NCBI GenBank assembly: GCA_030770535.1
Contig: JASVEC010000030.1
Span: 558,001-622,000, forward strand
From: Batkoa obscura
Lineage: Eukaryota > Entomophthoromycota > Entomophthoromycetes > Entomophthorales > Batkoaceae
Direction: 5' to 3'
Length of the DNA stretch: 64,000 nt
Under the pieces are notes generated by a model that made no database searches, had not been told where the DNA came from, and worked only from the letters and a program-made list of their open reading frames with translations. Numbering within the stretch: position 1 is the stretch's first letter; each line of letters begins with the position of its first letter. The position numbers and the translations under genes are program-made. Shown piece by piece: positions 1 through 9,858 of the stretch.

Positions 1-249
1 TTTAGTATCTACATAAACTGTGGATACAGTAGTGTAAATATCTTCATCTATAGATGCCACAGATGTCACTGTCTCTACTTTTATCTCACTTGTAGCCTCT
101 TCTACAGCCTTCACAAGATGTTCAGTAGGAAAGGCTTTATCAATGATTTTGACATCTGTGGGTGCCTGGTCTATAGTTCTAGAAGGCAGGTCTTGAGCCT
201 TCTGACAAACAACAATATAAATAAAATAGGCTAAGAGGTAAATTTTCAT
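1..249 (-). CDS. Secreted protein, 5' part only (cut by window edge)
   Basis: An open frame starts at an ATG at 249 and runs without a stop off the left edge, giving 83 residues. The N-terminus MKIYLLAYFIYIVVC is a clear signal peptide, with likely cleavage just after the Cys/Gln. The visible mature part is acidic and rich in Thr, Val and Ser, with no recognised domain. The rest of the gene lies outside the window, so function cannot be assigned. An extracellular or cell-wall protein is the natural inference. It matches the other short secreted proteins of this window in style but not in sequence. Confidence 0.6.
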   Translation of the reverse strand, partial: MKIYLLAYFIYIVVCQKAQDLPSRTIDQAPTDVKIIDKAFPTEHLVKAVEEATSEIKVETVTSVASIDEDIYTTVSTVYVDTK

Positions 250-965
250 TTATTATATAGAGATGGTCAAGCTGATAATAATTTTTTCAAAAAGGTTAAT
301 TAAGTCAATTAGTTGAAGATAAAAAAAACAGATAATGTTCCATATGAACGTTGGAATTTTAATAGATTTATGCCATATTGCTTTATTTGTGTCCCTAAAT
401 GAGTGAAGCAGCCAATTAAATTACTAAGATAAGATGGGATTTAACGATTTTTTTCCTCACATTTTTATGTTAAACAATTTAAATAGTAATTAAAATGTTA
501 ATTTCTTGGCATGCTTTAAAATATTAGCAAGTTGATATTATTTTAACAAAAGAGTTTAGCTATTATAAATAACTTGCTATTATGATACTATTTAATATTT
601 TAAACTCTGAATTATATAAAGTATCAAATATTATAGCTCAAAAGCTTATTTTCATAAAGAAAAATCTAGTAACCAAAAAATGTTCCTAAATTAACGAAGT
701 AGTTTGATTAAATTTGACTTTACTAAAATTCAGCCTTATTATGACATATCAATTTTTAGCTACCATTCAAATACTTTATAATCTAAAACGCTTTATATAA
801 TGATAAGAACATACATTTTTTAGTTATAGTATCTTTAAACTATAGTGATGCTTTATTACAATATTATTTATGTTTAGAAAGGTAATGCAATGTATAAGAA
901 AAATAAAATATTTCATATTACATGAACTATAGGTTTTCATAGTATCAAACACATCAAATATTATA
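250..965. other. Intergenic, no gene seen
   Basis: AT-rich DNA upstream of the secreted-protein start. No coding exon, RNA gene or repeat is recognisable before the small palindromic element at its right end. Confidence 0.5.
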
Positions 966-1061
966 TGGGGTGTTTTTTTGATTTCATTACTTTTTGGTTT
1001 TTAAGCGCTATTTGAGCGGAAAGATTGTCAATAGAATCCTTAAACAAAAAAAACATCCCCA
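966..1061. repeat. MITE-like ~100 bp element, copy 1
   Basis: Begins TGGGG and ends CCCCA, flanked on both sides by TA (964-965 and 1062-1063). The middle carries the family core AAGCGCTATTTGAGCGGAAA. It is short, non-coding, has inverted ends and a TA target duplication, so it is a miniature inverted-repeat transposable element. Same family as the copies at 10985, 11883, 11985, 18505, 25642, 29367, 30404 and others. Confidence 0.8.
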
Positions 1062-1063
1062 TA

Positions 1064-1472
1064 TTAAAATGTAAGACTTTGATGGCTTTGATATTCGTTT
1101 TTATATTGAATACTTTAACCATCAAAAAGCTGTGCTATAGCTTTATTAAATACTAAACTTGTAAAACATATATATTTATAACTATACTGATGACTTTTTT
1201 AAATAATAAAAAAACTATATCCATAAATAACTCATTTTGACTTATATGAAGATTTTATCAAATGAACCCCATATTATTCACAAAAGTAAGTTAATGATAT
1301 TCGGTGTCATTTAACTTTAAAATTACAAAAACTTACTATTACGATTTATTCATCTAATACTTTATTAAAATAGATATAATGGCTTCCGTTGAGTATTTAT
1401 AATTACAAACACAAAATAACATTTAAAACATATTGATAAAACTTTACAGAGATAATCAATTTCGTTAAATTG
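1064..1472. other. Intergenic, no gene seen
   Basis: AT-rich stretch downstream of the PP2C stop codon. It presumably holds that gene's 3' UTR; nothing else is recognisable. Confidence 0.4.
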
Positions 1473-2700
1473 TCATTTTAAAAATATCACAATATTTGTT
1501 ACATTATCATCAATTTGTTTTTTGCCTAAATATTTAAGTGATTTGTTCGCCAAGTTTTCAGAAGCTTCCGCTTCATTAGAATATTTACAAGCAATTTGAA
1601 TCACTTTTTCATTCGGCAATGCATCCCAAACTCCATCGGTTGCTAAAATTAAGGCTTTATCGTCTGCCGTTATTTTATAATGAAATATTTCGGGCTCCCA
1701 TATTAGCCCGACTTTTTTTGCTATTTAAAATTATTATACTTTGTTTTATACCTTTTTATGATAACTTTACCTGACACATCACCAAATGCTCTTGTCATTA
1801 CTAAACTATAAAATACTTAATTTAAAAAATACATAATAAAACAAAAGTACCCTGGATAAGGTAGAGTGCCCTTATAAAGCCTAAAAGGGGCTAAAAATAT
1901 TATGTCAAATCCTTATCAAAGTTAAATTAATTTACCGTCCGGTGCATTGTGATCTGGAGATACAGCCACCCTAGCCCCTAGTTTTTCAACACGATTCCTT
2001 TCTTCAATATCAGAGCACGTATGATCCCTTTTGATTTCATAAATAAGATCCATATTGTTTTTAAAACAAAAATAAATTACCTAGTTAATACTACACATTT
2101 ATAAGAAGTAGAAGCTTCTTTTTTGAGAGTTCTTCCTAATATTGCTCGACAATCACCAAGGTTAGCTACCCATATTTCAATTTCATTTAAAACTACAACG
2201 ACTGCTGTAGTTCCACTCATATAAAGATCCATTTGAACATCCTCCTCTAAAAGTTCCCCTATATCTTGGAATAAATTATGCAGCGTAGTACGTGGGTCTT
2301 TAATAAACGCCTCTTTCCTCCTACTTATCAATTCTTTTAACCGCTTTTTTGCTCCTTTTGAAGCTTTTGCGCCCTAATTATGAGAAAATAATGTTAATTA
2401 TTTTTAATTGAATATTTAGCCGCTTAGTTTTATTTTTAAAGAGTTCATTTATCTCGTTTAATTGAGCAGAAACTTACATCTTTACCATGGCCGTCAAATA
2501 CTGCATACAAAGCATAGCTTTTATCCCCAAAAACATTATTATCAATCAAATAATCGTCTTGCTAAAAATAAGAATAAAAATTAAGTTATTTTTAAAATAG
2601 CTGTATGTTGTGATACAAGTTTAAAAATAAATTAATTGGTCCCTACCTGAGATTCTCTATTTCCAATTAAACTAGTTGCCTGGCCATGATAATCCACCAT
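1473..2700 (-). CDS. PP2C-type Ser/Thr protein phosphatase
   Basis: Metal-dependent protein phosphatase of the PPM/PP2C family, read in about six exons from an ATG at 2700 to a TGA at 1473-1475. The hallmark motifs occur in order: GNRESQQDD near the N-terminus, VFDGHGKD (metal-binding Asp and Gly), MSGTTAVVVVL, VANLGDCRAIL, TRDHTCSDIEERNRV, TRAFGDVSG, ATDGVWDAL and a C-terminal DDNVTNIVIFL. Introns are short with GTAxxx...TTAG borders, and one splits the Arg of the TRDH motif. The protein is compact: the catalytic domain starts almost at the first Met, with no targeting signal or regulatory extension. It probably dephosphorylates signalling kinases, but the substrate cannot be inferred. The small exon just before LVMTRAFGD is the least certain. 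Confidence 0.85.
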
Positions 2701-3690
2701 AATTTATAGATGAACTATTTTGAAATATAATATAAACAAAAAACCAATTTTTCAATGAACACTTTAATTTTTCATGAATTTGTGGCGTATTAACAATTTT
2801 GGTAATCTGTAGGGTTAAATGATCCAACGTAGATTGTAGTATGTTTATTCTTTTGGCAATCCATGTTTTTTGTTGCAGCAGCTGCAGTTTGATTATGACT
2901 TTACTAATTGTTCAATTAAGATAATTTTTTTGCTAAAATTAGCCAAAAATATACAGATTAGGCATTAAAAAACCAAATAAGTAAATTGCTAGCTTTAAAG
3001 CTTATCGCAAATTGTGTTTAAATAGACTTATGACAGCTTAAAGAGTTAAAAACTCTCTGGGCATAAAGATAAACTTTGTGTTTGAAGTAATTTACCAAAA
3101 AATTATTGGCGGAAAAAAATAAATTTCCACCCAAAATAAACTGAAAGGAATAGAATAATGAACACAAACAATAGCAATTCTTAAAGTTTTTTATGATTAT
3201 AAGTTTAAGCAACAGTGTTCCATATATAGGATGTGAACATGGTTTATGAAAAAGGCCTTTAGGTAAGTGATAAATAACTCCGATTGGTTATGTCAAGTAT
3301 CAGAATTATCTAAAATATAAACCGTTGAAGACACACGGTTACTATTAATTCAGGCAAACTAGACAAAATATTGTAACTATGCAAGAACTGGTTTTTCTAT
3401 TTCAGCTCAATTTACTTTCAAACAATTTTTTAGCAAATCCTCTTTGCTCTGAGCTTCTATTTAAATGGTAGTATAAGGCATTTATTGGACATGAACGAGC
3501 TATAAAATATCAACCAATATCAAAGTAGTAAATAAGACTTGGAATAAAATCCAATACAAGACAAAAACTGTCTAGTTGTTTGTGATAACTAATAATATTA
3601 TATAATAAATTCATTTAAAATAGTCAACAAAGTTTTATTAATTTAACTAGTATTTAATAATCTTAAATTAGAAATAAATAATTAATAAAG
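2701..3690. other. Intergenic, no gene seen
   Basis: Contains the PP2C promoter region and about 900 bp of AT-rich DNA. A short minus-strand open frame at 3018-3212 is low-complexity and has no start context or homology I can recognise. I see nothing else before the NmrA repeat arm. Confidence 0.4.
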
Positions 3691-4725
3691 CTAATATAAA
3701 ATTAATAAAAGATTAAAATTTATTTATTTAATATGAATGTATCTCTATTTAAAGAAGTTAAGCAACTTGTTTGATTTTAAAGATGTACAAAAAGTAGATA
3801 AAGTATTAGAGCAAGATGAGACTTTGGCATAATTAGTTTTAACAACATCAAGAACTGAAGTAGATTTGAAATTTACTAAATCATTATGATTACTTGGCAA
3901 CTTAATATCACCTAATTCGATATCTTTACGAAGATAATATGATATTTTACCAAAGAAATCAATATTTGGATTATCCAAAACTTTTTGTACCTCAGCTAAC
4001 GAAATATGAGTTGCTTTAAACTTTTTACCAGTAACTTTGGTGATATCTTTTAATATCTTATTGATAGTTGTATTTTCACCAACAATATTTACGGTGGTAT
4101 TCTTAAAAACTGATAAATAATAAGTTTGATAAACAAATTTAGCTACATCATTCAAACTAGTTACTGTGAATTGAGTATCTCCTTTACCAACAATTTGAGC
4201 CTTAGAATTCTTAATATCAATACCATAAAAGTCAGTAATAATGTGTTGAATAAAAAAACCGTTGGTATAATAAATATAATTCAAACCAGATTCTTTAATT
4301 TGATTTCGAATTTCGATCTTTTGTAAAAATAATGGATTAGTTTTACCCTCAACTTCACTACCGAATTCGGATGGTATAAACAATTTGATCTTGGAACTGA
4401 CGGCTGCTTTAATCAAATTGCTTTGTATAGTTGATAACCCTTCACTACCTATAGTTGAAATAACGACATCAATTCCTTTAAAAGCTTCATTTAAATTGTC
4501 TATATTATTATAATCAACTGGATAAATTGCTGCATTATTAGATTTATATTCGGATAGTAGGCCGTCTTTATTGTTACTCCCTTTTCTGGTAATGATTCTT
4601 ATATTAACTTGTTGATGTTTAAGAAATTCTCTAACAATATATTTTCCAAGTTCACCAGTACCACCTACAATAGCTACACTCCTATATTCTTTTGGAATAG
4701 TATTTAAAGCCATTTTTGATATTCT
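3691..4725 (-). repeat. Left arm of ~1,035 bp inverted duplication
   Basis: Every position x here pairs with 13253-x in the right arm (8528-9562), with no indels seen. The arm covers one NmrA-like gene plus about 12 bp upstream of its ATG and 54 bp beyond its stop; similarity fades on both sides. At protein level the arms differ by one residue, so the duplication is recent. The arms are separated by 3.8 kb that contains a DNA transposon. Confidence 0.9.
3745..4713 (-). CDS. NmrA-like / isoflavone-reductase-like NAD(P)-binding protein, copy A
   Basis: Single-exon 322-residue protein. The N-terminal Rossmann motif VAIVGGTGELGKYIVREF (GxxGxxG, residues about 13-30) binds NAD(P). FIPSEFGSE (about 111-119) is the signature of the isoflavone reductase/PCBER/NmrA group of atypical short-chain reductases. 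These are either oxidoreductases on small phenolic-type substrates or redox-sensing regulators such as NmrA; the sequence does not decide. The C-terminal half has no added domain. It is one of two copies in opposite orientation (see 8540-9508) and keeps Pro in the IPSEF motif. Upstream, on the coding strand, a TATAAAAAGTATAAAAG stretch lies about 60 bp before the ATG, but this promoter is unrelated to that of copy B. Confidence 0.85.
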   Translation of the reverse strand: MALNTIPKEYRSVAIVGGTGELGKYIVREFLKHQQVNIRIITRKGSNNKDGLLSEYKSNNAAIYPVDYNNIDNLNEAFKGIDVVISTIGSEGLSTIQSNLIKAAVSSKIKLFIPSEFGSEVEGKTNPLFLQKIEIRNQIKESGLNYIYYTNGFFIQHIITDFYGIDIKNSKAQIVGKGDTQFTVTSLNDVAKFVYQTYYLSVFKNTTVNIVGENTTINKILKDITKVTGKKFKATHISLAEVQKVLDNPNIDFFGKISYYLRKDIELGDIKLPSNHNDLVNFKSTSVLDVVKTNYAKVSSCSNTLSTFCTSLKSNKLLNFFK

Positions 4726-5774
4726 ATTCTATTGATATTCTATTTAGTTTGCATATTACTCTTTTATACTTTTTATAAGTTTGGAATTAATTTTTACAAC
4801 CATATAACTTTATGCTATTATAATTATTAATTCAATATTCCAATTTAAAGTGAATTCTTTAAGACTACATCTATCATTTAATTAACTAATATTAATAATA
4901 GTTTTATTAAAAAAACTATTCAAGTGCTTTAACTATTATTTGCTTTTACGGAACAAAAATAATTCAGTTTGCTTTGAACTTAATAGTAATTCAAGTATGC
5001 TAAAATGATTTTCAGCGATCTTATTTATTTTAAAAAACTGTCGATAGCACGGCTTAGTATCTCAATACTACAAGTTGTATATTTTTATTATTAACAGGAC
5101 CCTAAGTATTATTATTAATAATGTTGAATTATCGGATGGTATAACTATTTAGAATTATGATGTTTAATTACATTTTCCAAAATAAGCAAATAACATAAAA
5201 ATAATATAATACTAACTTTAATACGTGTTTTTATGTAAAATTATTTAAATATTTTAAGTCTAAAATAGCTTGTTTAATAACATATAGATTTATTTATACC
5301 TATGTATAATAAGCATGAGTTTTAAACTGCCTATCAAATTACATTTTTATGATATCAAATAAATGTTAATAAAGTGATAAATAGTTAACATCTAGAATTT
5401 AACATGAACCATTTTACATCTTCAGATTCTGTGGATTAATTTGTATTATTAACTGAGTAGTTATTTTAAGAACAAAAATACCCGAACAATTTTAAACGAA
5501 ATTGTATATTTAGATTGAAGTATATTTTAATTATAAATTGCTCTATTCTATAAGATCGAATACAATATCACAATTGTATATAGTTACATTATTTAGAGGT
5601 ATACATTAGTAATAAAATCATCTATTTTATATTGAAGCACCAAATCATGCTATCAAGAAAGAGGCTTTAAAACTAAAGCTCATAGAGTTGCTTTAACTTT
5701 GTTGTGCCCTACTTTGCGATAATTTTGAAGTCAGTTATTTGTCCTGTTTGGTTTTTTGAATCTTAATCTTTATA
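4726..5774. other. Spacer between NmrA copy A and transposon
   Basis: About 1 kb of AT-rich DNA: the promoter side of NmrA copy A, then sequence with no recognisable gene, up to the TA that precedes the transposon. Confidence 0.4.
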
Positions 5775-8240
5775 TGGGGTTGTCTGAATTAGTTTCATTA
5801 TTTTATCCAATTTTAAAAAAATTTGTATTTTAAAAACTTCGCTTAAAATTCTATAAAATCACATCTTTTATTAAAACAAAAGTACCCAAACACAGTTCTA
5901 AACCATTATATTATAGCTCATACTGTAAGTTAGTTGAATTTCTACTAGATCTTAAATACATGTTCTTATAAAGCTTAATTGAGAAATATTTATTATCAAC
6001 TGCTTTATAACCAACATTGTAGATTTATTATCAAATAAATAAACTACTTTAATGTTATAATTACATTATTAATATATTGCCAAGTTAATAAATAGCTGCA
6101 TGGGAGGGAGTGGTCAGCCCCAAAACTATAATTGACCATCCCTATATAGTACAAGTAATAATAGTTTTTACATATTATTACAGTTACTTGTTCTTTGACT
6201 ATTTATTAACTTAGCTATTAATAACTTAAGTAATCCTAACATTTAACAATCTATTTCTATCATTCAACAAACTACTTACTTGCTTAGTAAATATCGAAAT
6301 TTTTAAATTCTCTGTTATCTTCGTAAGGTAAGCTGGGATCGATCTTTTAATTTTTCTGTTTTCTATAGACTCTATAACTTTAATTGGGACTATATCGCTT
6401 TTTTTTGATGTATCAGATACTGGATAACAATGTAGTTTATTGTTATGTTTAATAAAGTGTAAATACTTCTTAATGCCCTGCATCTCTATTATTCTTTTTG
6501 TATTTTTGTTTCTTTTATACTTTTTAAAAATTATATCTGTTTTCCCATTATTAACAGTCGAGTTATTAATTTTATTATGCTCACAAATAAAAGCCTCAAA
6601 TCTTGAAATTAATTGATCGATATCTTCTATTTTACCTAACGCTTCAAAACTACTTTTCCATTTTGAAAGGTTTCCAAAATGTCCATCAACTATACTTTTT
6701 CCATGATGCTCAGCAAAAAAATTAAGATTAACATTCAAACTACTATTTATTTTATGAATTTCTTTAAACATATAATGTAAGAACTCTTGGGATCTAAAAT
6801 GATTTCCTGTATCTGCCCATATATTAATTTTTGTAAACTTTTTAAATAGAAGCTCTGTAGAGATTAAATCGATTAAACAATCTCCTGCATATGCTGAATC
6901 ATGATTCAATATTTCAGATAAATAATCAAAGTAAACTTTGCCTATTGTTTTATCATCTTTTAAATATAATACACCAAAGCCTAATACTGATATAGCTTGT
7001 TTATTATAATGATCTAGATTTATTGAATCTGGTCTTGTCCCTATTTCCATATTTTGTTTAAAATCTAAAACTATTATACAACTTTTGTTATTTAATTTTT
7101 TGATAGTTTCATTAAATGTGTTTTTTTGAGTATCAACACAGAATTTATGTAATTTGTATAACTTTTCTTCTTCGTTGAAAATTTCTTCTATCTCTGTTTT
7201 GTTTTTTGCTGTATTTATTTTATTTTCAAATAACTTTTTCCTAACTGTATACTGGGTACATATATTACATAGATCCGTTTTTCTTGCTGGATTTTTGAAA
7301 TTACTTGGTATATATTTAAAGAACGTTGACCTAGCTACTGCTTTATCTCTTAGATCATTCAAATATTTACTATATATCATTCTTCTACTTTTATTTAATA
7401 TATATATATTATCTGATGAATATTTACTATCGTTATTTTTTTTATTAAATCTTGATGAAATAGTTGAATCATTTAGTAAATATTGTATGATAGTTTCAAT
7501 TTGGTCATCTTTAATTTTTTTTGTATTTTTAATAATAGGTTTTAATGTTGATATTTTATTATTATTACTTGTTTTTGAATAATCATATTGATTTCTATTT
7601 ATATTAAACCCAAAACTCTTACATTCATCAAAAGAATATACTGAAGCTATAGTTGATAATAACGCTACTTGCTGACTTTTGTTTCCTGTTTCCCTTAAAG
7701 CACTAATTTTATACATTACTTGATTAAGTTTATTATTATCGATAGTAAACTTTGATAATATATCTTTTCTTTGTTTTGTTTTATTATAAAATTCCATGAA
7801 CCTTGGGTTGTTATAAGTAGCTTTTAAAATTGATGTAAATGAATTACAATGTTTATATTGTGTACTCCTCCCTATTGTATTGAAGTTTTCAAAAATTCCA
7901 TTTCGAAGTTTAGTTATGAAAGTTTGCATTTTATTTTTATTTCAACAAAAAATAAAGTCAAATAAAGTCAAATAACTGTGTTTATATAATTATGTATTTA
8001 TATAATTATATAATCATATAGTTATATATTATATATCTGTTAAATATCTAACAGAACTAACATAAAATATATAGTTAGGAAAATTAGCTATTTAAGAAAA
8101 GGAAACAATTAAAATAAGTTTTAAATAGAGACATTTAATTTTAGGCTTTTTAGATTTAACCGTTATATTGAACACAAACTTGGAATTTTAAATTTGGATT
8201 AATTTCTAAGTAGATTCTGAAACCAATTAGGACAGCCCCA
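5775..8240 (-). mobile_element. 2.47 kb DNA transposon with TA target site and DDE-like transposase
   Basis: Left end TGGGGTTGTCTGAATTAGTT and right end ...AACCAATTAGGACAGCCCCA form imperfect terminal inverted repeats of roughly 25-30 bp. Both are flanked by TA (5773-5774 and 8241-8242). Inside is one long uninterrupted ORF on the minus strand, 6226-7929. Intact ends, an intact ORF and matching target duplication suggest a young, possibly active copy. A shorter deletion derivative sits at 31995-32373, a stray left end at 30297-30345, and many ~100 bp relatives with the same TGGGG/CCCCA ends and TA target occur elsewhere. The superfamily is not certain. Confidence 0.75.
6226..7929 (-). CDS. 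DDE-like transposase of the 2.47 kb element
   Basis: Single-exon protein of 567 residues starting at ATG 7929. It has a CxxC pair (LCNICTQY, about residue 219), then a core with VLDFKQN, WADTGNHFRSQEF and FFAEHHGKSIVDGHFG. The Asp residues of the first two blocks and the HGK..DG block fit an RNase-H-fold DDE transposase. The pattern (a D..N block, then a D.G.HFR block, then HGK..DGHFG) resembles repeated proteins I associate with early-diverging fungi, but I cannot name the superfamily with confidence. It lies within terminal inverted repeats and would act on them. No introns, and no frame damage seen. Confidence 0.7.
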   Translation of the reverse strand: MQTFITKLRNGIFENFNTIGRSTQYKHCNSFTSILKATYNNPRFMEFYNKTKQRKDILSKFTIDNNKLNQVMYKISALRETGNKSQQVALLSTIASVYSFDECKSFGFNINRNQYDYSKTSNNNKISTLKPIIKNTKKIKDDQIETIIQYLLNDSTISSRFNKKNNDSKYSSDNIYILNKSRRMIYSKYLNDLRDKAVARSTFFKYIPSNFKNPARKTDLCNICTQYTVRKKLFENKINTAKNKTEIEEIFNEEEKLYKLHKFCVDTQKNTFNETIKKLNNKSCIIVLDFKQNMEIGTRPDSINLDHYNKQAISVLGFGVLYLKDDKTIGKVYFDYLSEILNHDSAYAGDCLIDLISTELLFKKFTKINIWADTGNHFRSQEFLHYMFKEIHKINSSLNVNLNFFAEHHGKSIVDGHFGNLSKWKSSFEALGKIEDIDQLISRFEAFICEHNKINNSTVNNGKTDIIFKKYKRNKNTKRIIEMQGIKKYLHFIKHNNKLHCYPVSDTSKKSDIVPIKVIESIENRKIKRSIPAYLTKITENLKISIFTKQVSSLLNDRNRLLNVRIT

Positions 8241-8527
8241 TATTCTATCTTGATTTAGCAAAACTATAATCTCAAATAAATAGTTAAATAGGTCATAATA
8301 TTATTGCAGCAGCTGTAAAATTTCTTCGGTTATTTTACTATTACTAAGCTTAAACTAATTAGTAATCTTGTTAAATCTAAGATTAATATAATTTAAAAAT
8401 AAAATGTTTAAAATTTCAATAAGGAATTAATAATATACAGTTGTTAGGAATTATCGACAATAGAAAATGATATAAATAGATGTAAAAATTCAAAAATTCA
8501 TAAAACAAATCATTAATCAAACAAACC

Positions 8528-9562
8528 AAAATATTAAAAATGGCTTTAAATACTATTCCAAAAGAATATAGGAGTGTAGCTATTGTAGGTGGTACTGGTG
8601 AACTTGGAAAATATATTGTTAGAGAATTTCTTAAACATCAACAAGTTAATATAAGAATCATTACCAGAAAAGGGAGTAACAATAAAGACGGCCTACTATC
8701 CGAATATAAATCTAATAATGCAGCAATTTATCCAGTTGATTATAATAATATAGACAATTTAAATGAAGCTTTTAAAGGAATTGATGTCGTTATTTCAACT
8801 ATAGGTAGTGAAGGGTTATCAACTATACAAAGCAATTTGATTAAAGCAGCCGTCAGTTCCAAGATCAAATTGTTTATACTATCCGAATTCGGTAGTGAAG
8901 TTGAGGGTAAAACTAATCCATTATTTTTACAAAAGATCGAAATTCGAAATCAAATTAAAGAATCTGGTTTGAATTATATTTATTATACCAACGGTTTTTT
9001 TATTCAACACATTATTACTGACTTTTATGGTATTGATATTAAGAATTCTAAGGCTCAAATTGTTGGTAAAGGAGATACTCAATTCACAGTAACTAGTTTG
9101 AATGATGTAGCTAAATTTGTTTATCAAACTTATTATTTATCAGTTTTTAAGAATACCACCGTAAATATTGTTGGTGAAAATACAACTATCAATAAGATAT
9201 TAAAAGATATCACCAAAGTTACTGGTAAAAAGTTTAAAGCAACTCATATTTCGTTAGCTGAGGTACAAAAAGTTTTGGATAATCCAAATATTGATTTCTT
9301 TGGTAAAATATCATATTATCTTCGTAAAGATATCGAATTAGGTGATATTAAGTTGCCAAGTAATCATAATGATTTAGTAAATTTCAAATCTACTTCAGTT
9401 CTTGATGTTGTTAAAACTAATTATGCCAAAGTCTCATCTTGCTCTAATACTTTATCTACTTTTTGTACATCTTTAAAATCAAACAAGTTGCTTAACTTCT
9501 TTAAATAGAGATACATTCATATTAAATAAATAAATTTTAATCTTTTATTAATTTTATATTAG
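8528..9562 (+). repeat. Right arm of ~1,035 bp inverted duplication
   Basis: Mirror image of 3691-4725 with no indels seen. It contains NmrA copy B plus a few bases of 5' leader and 54 bp of 3' flank. The one protein-level difference is CTA in place of CCA at the IPSEF motif. Confidence 0.9.
8540..9508 (+). CDS. NmrA-like / isoflavone-reductase-like NAD(P)-binding protein, copy B
   Basis: 322 residues, identical to the protein at 3745-4713 except for Leu instead of Pro in the conserved F-I-P-S-E-F-G motif (here FILSEFG). The Rossmann GGTGELGKY motif is intact. The promoter is different: TATAAATA at 8471-8478, then an A/C-rich leader to the ATG. This looks like a regular fungal core promoter. 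The two genes point outwards. The role is as for copy A, an NAD(P)-dependent reductase or redox sensor of unknown substrate. The Pro-to-Leu change lies in a motif that is strongly conserved in the family and could mark relaxed selection on this copy. Confidence 0.85.
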   Translation: MALNTIPKEYRSVAIVGGTGELGKYIVREFLKHQQVNIRIITRKGSNNKDGLLSEYKSNNAAIYPVDYNNIDNLNEAFKGIDVVISTIGSEGLSTIQSNLIKAAVSSKIKLFILSEFGSEVEGKTNPLFLQKIEIRNQIKESGLNYIYYTNGFFIQHIITDFYGIDIKNSKAQIVGKGDTQFTVTSLNDVAKFVYQTYYLSVFKNTTVNIVGENTTINKILKDITKVTGKKFKATHISLAEVQKVLDNPNIDFFGKISYYLRKDIELGDIKLPSNHNDLVNFKSTSVLDVVKTNYAKVSSCSNTLSTFCTSLKSNKLLNFFK

Positions 9563-9858
9563 TTTTACTAATTTATAAATATTATTTTAAGACTATAAAA
9601 GCATAAACTCTATTACGCTTTATATGAAGCTAAATCAAATTAATAGTTAATCGGTTCTTATGTGATAAACATAATTTCTAATTAAATCCTTTATTTATTT
9701 TAGATTATTTTTACATTATAGATTTAGAATAATTTTAACAAAGCATTAATTATTTAAAGGATAAAAACTTATAAATTAAAAAAAAACTCTGTTAATTTAT
9801 ATTTATTTCAAGTAATTATAAAAACAAGATTGGTCTATAAGGGAGATATTATAGTAAA

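Noticed and set aside
2872-8316. TTGCAGCAGCTG at about 2875 and again at about 8305
   Set aside because: Short match without extended similarity around it; probably chance.
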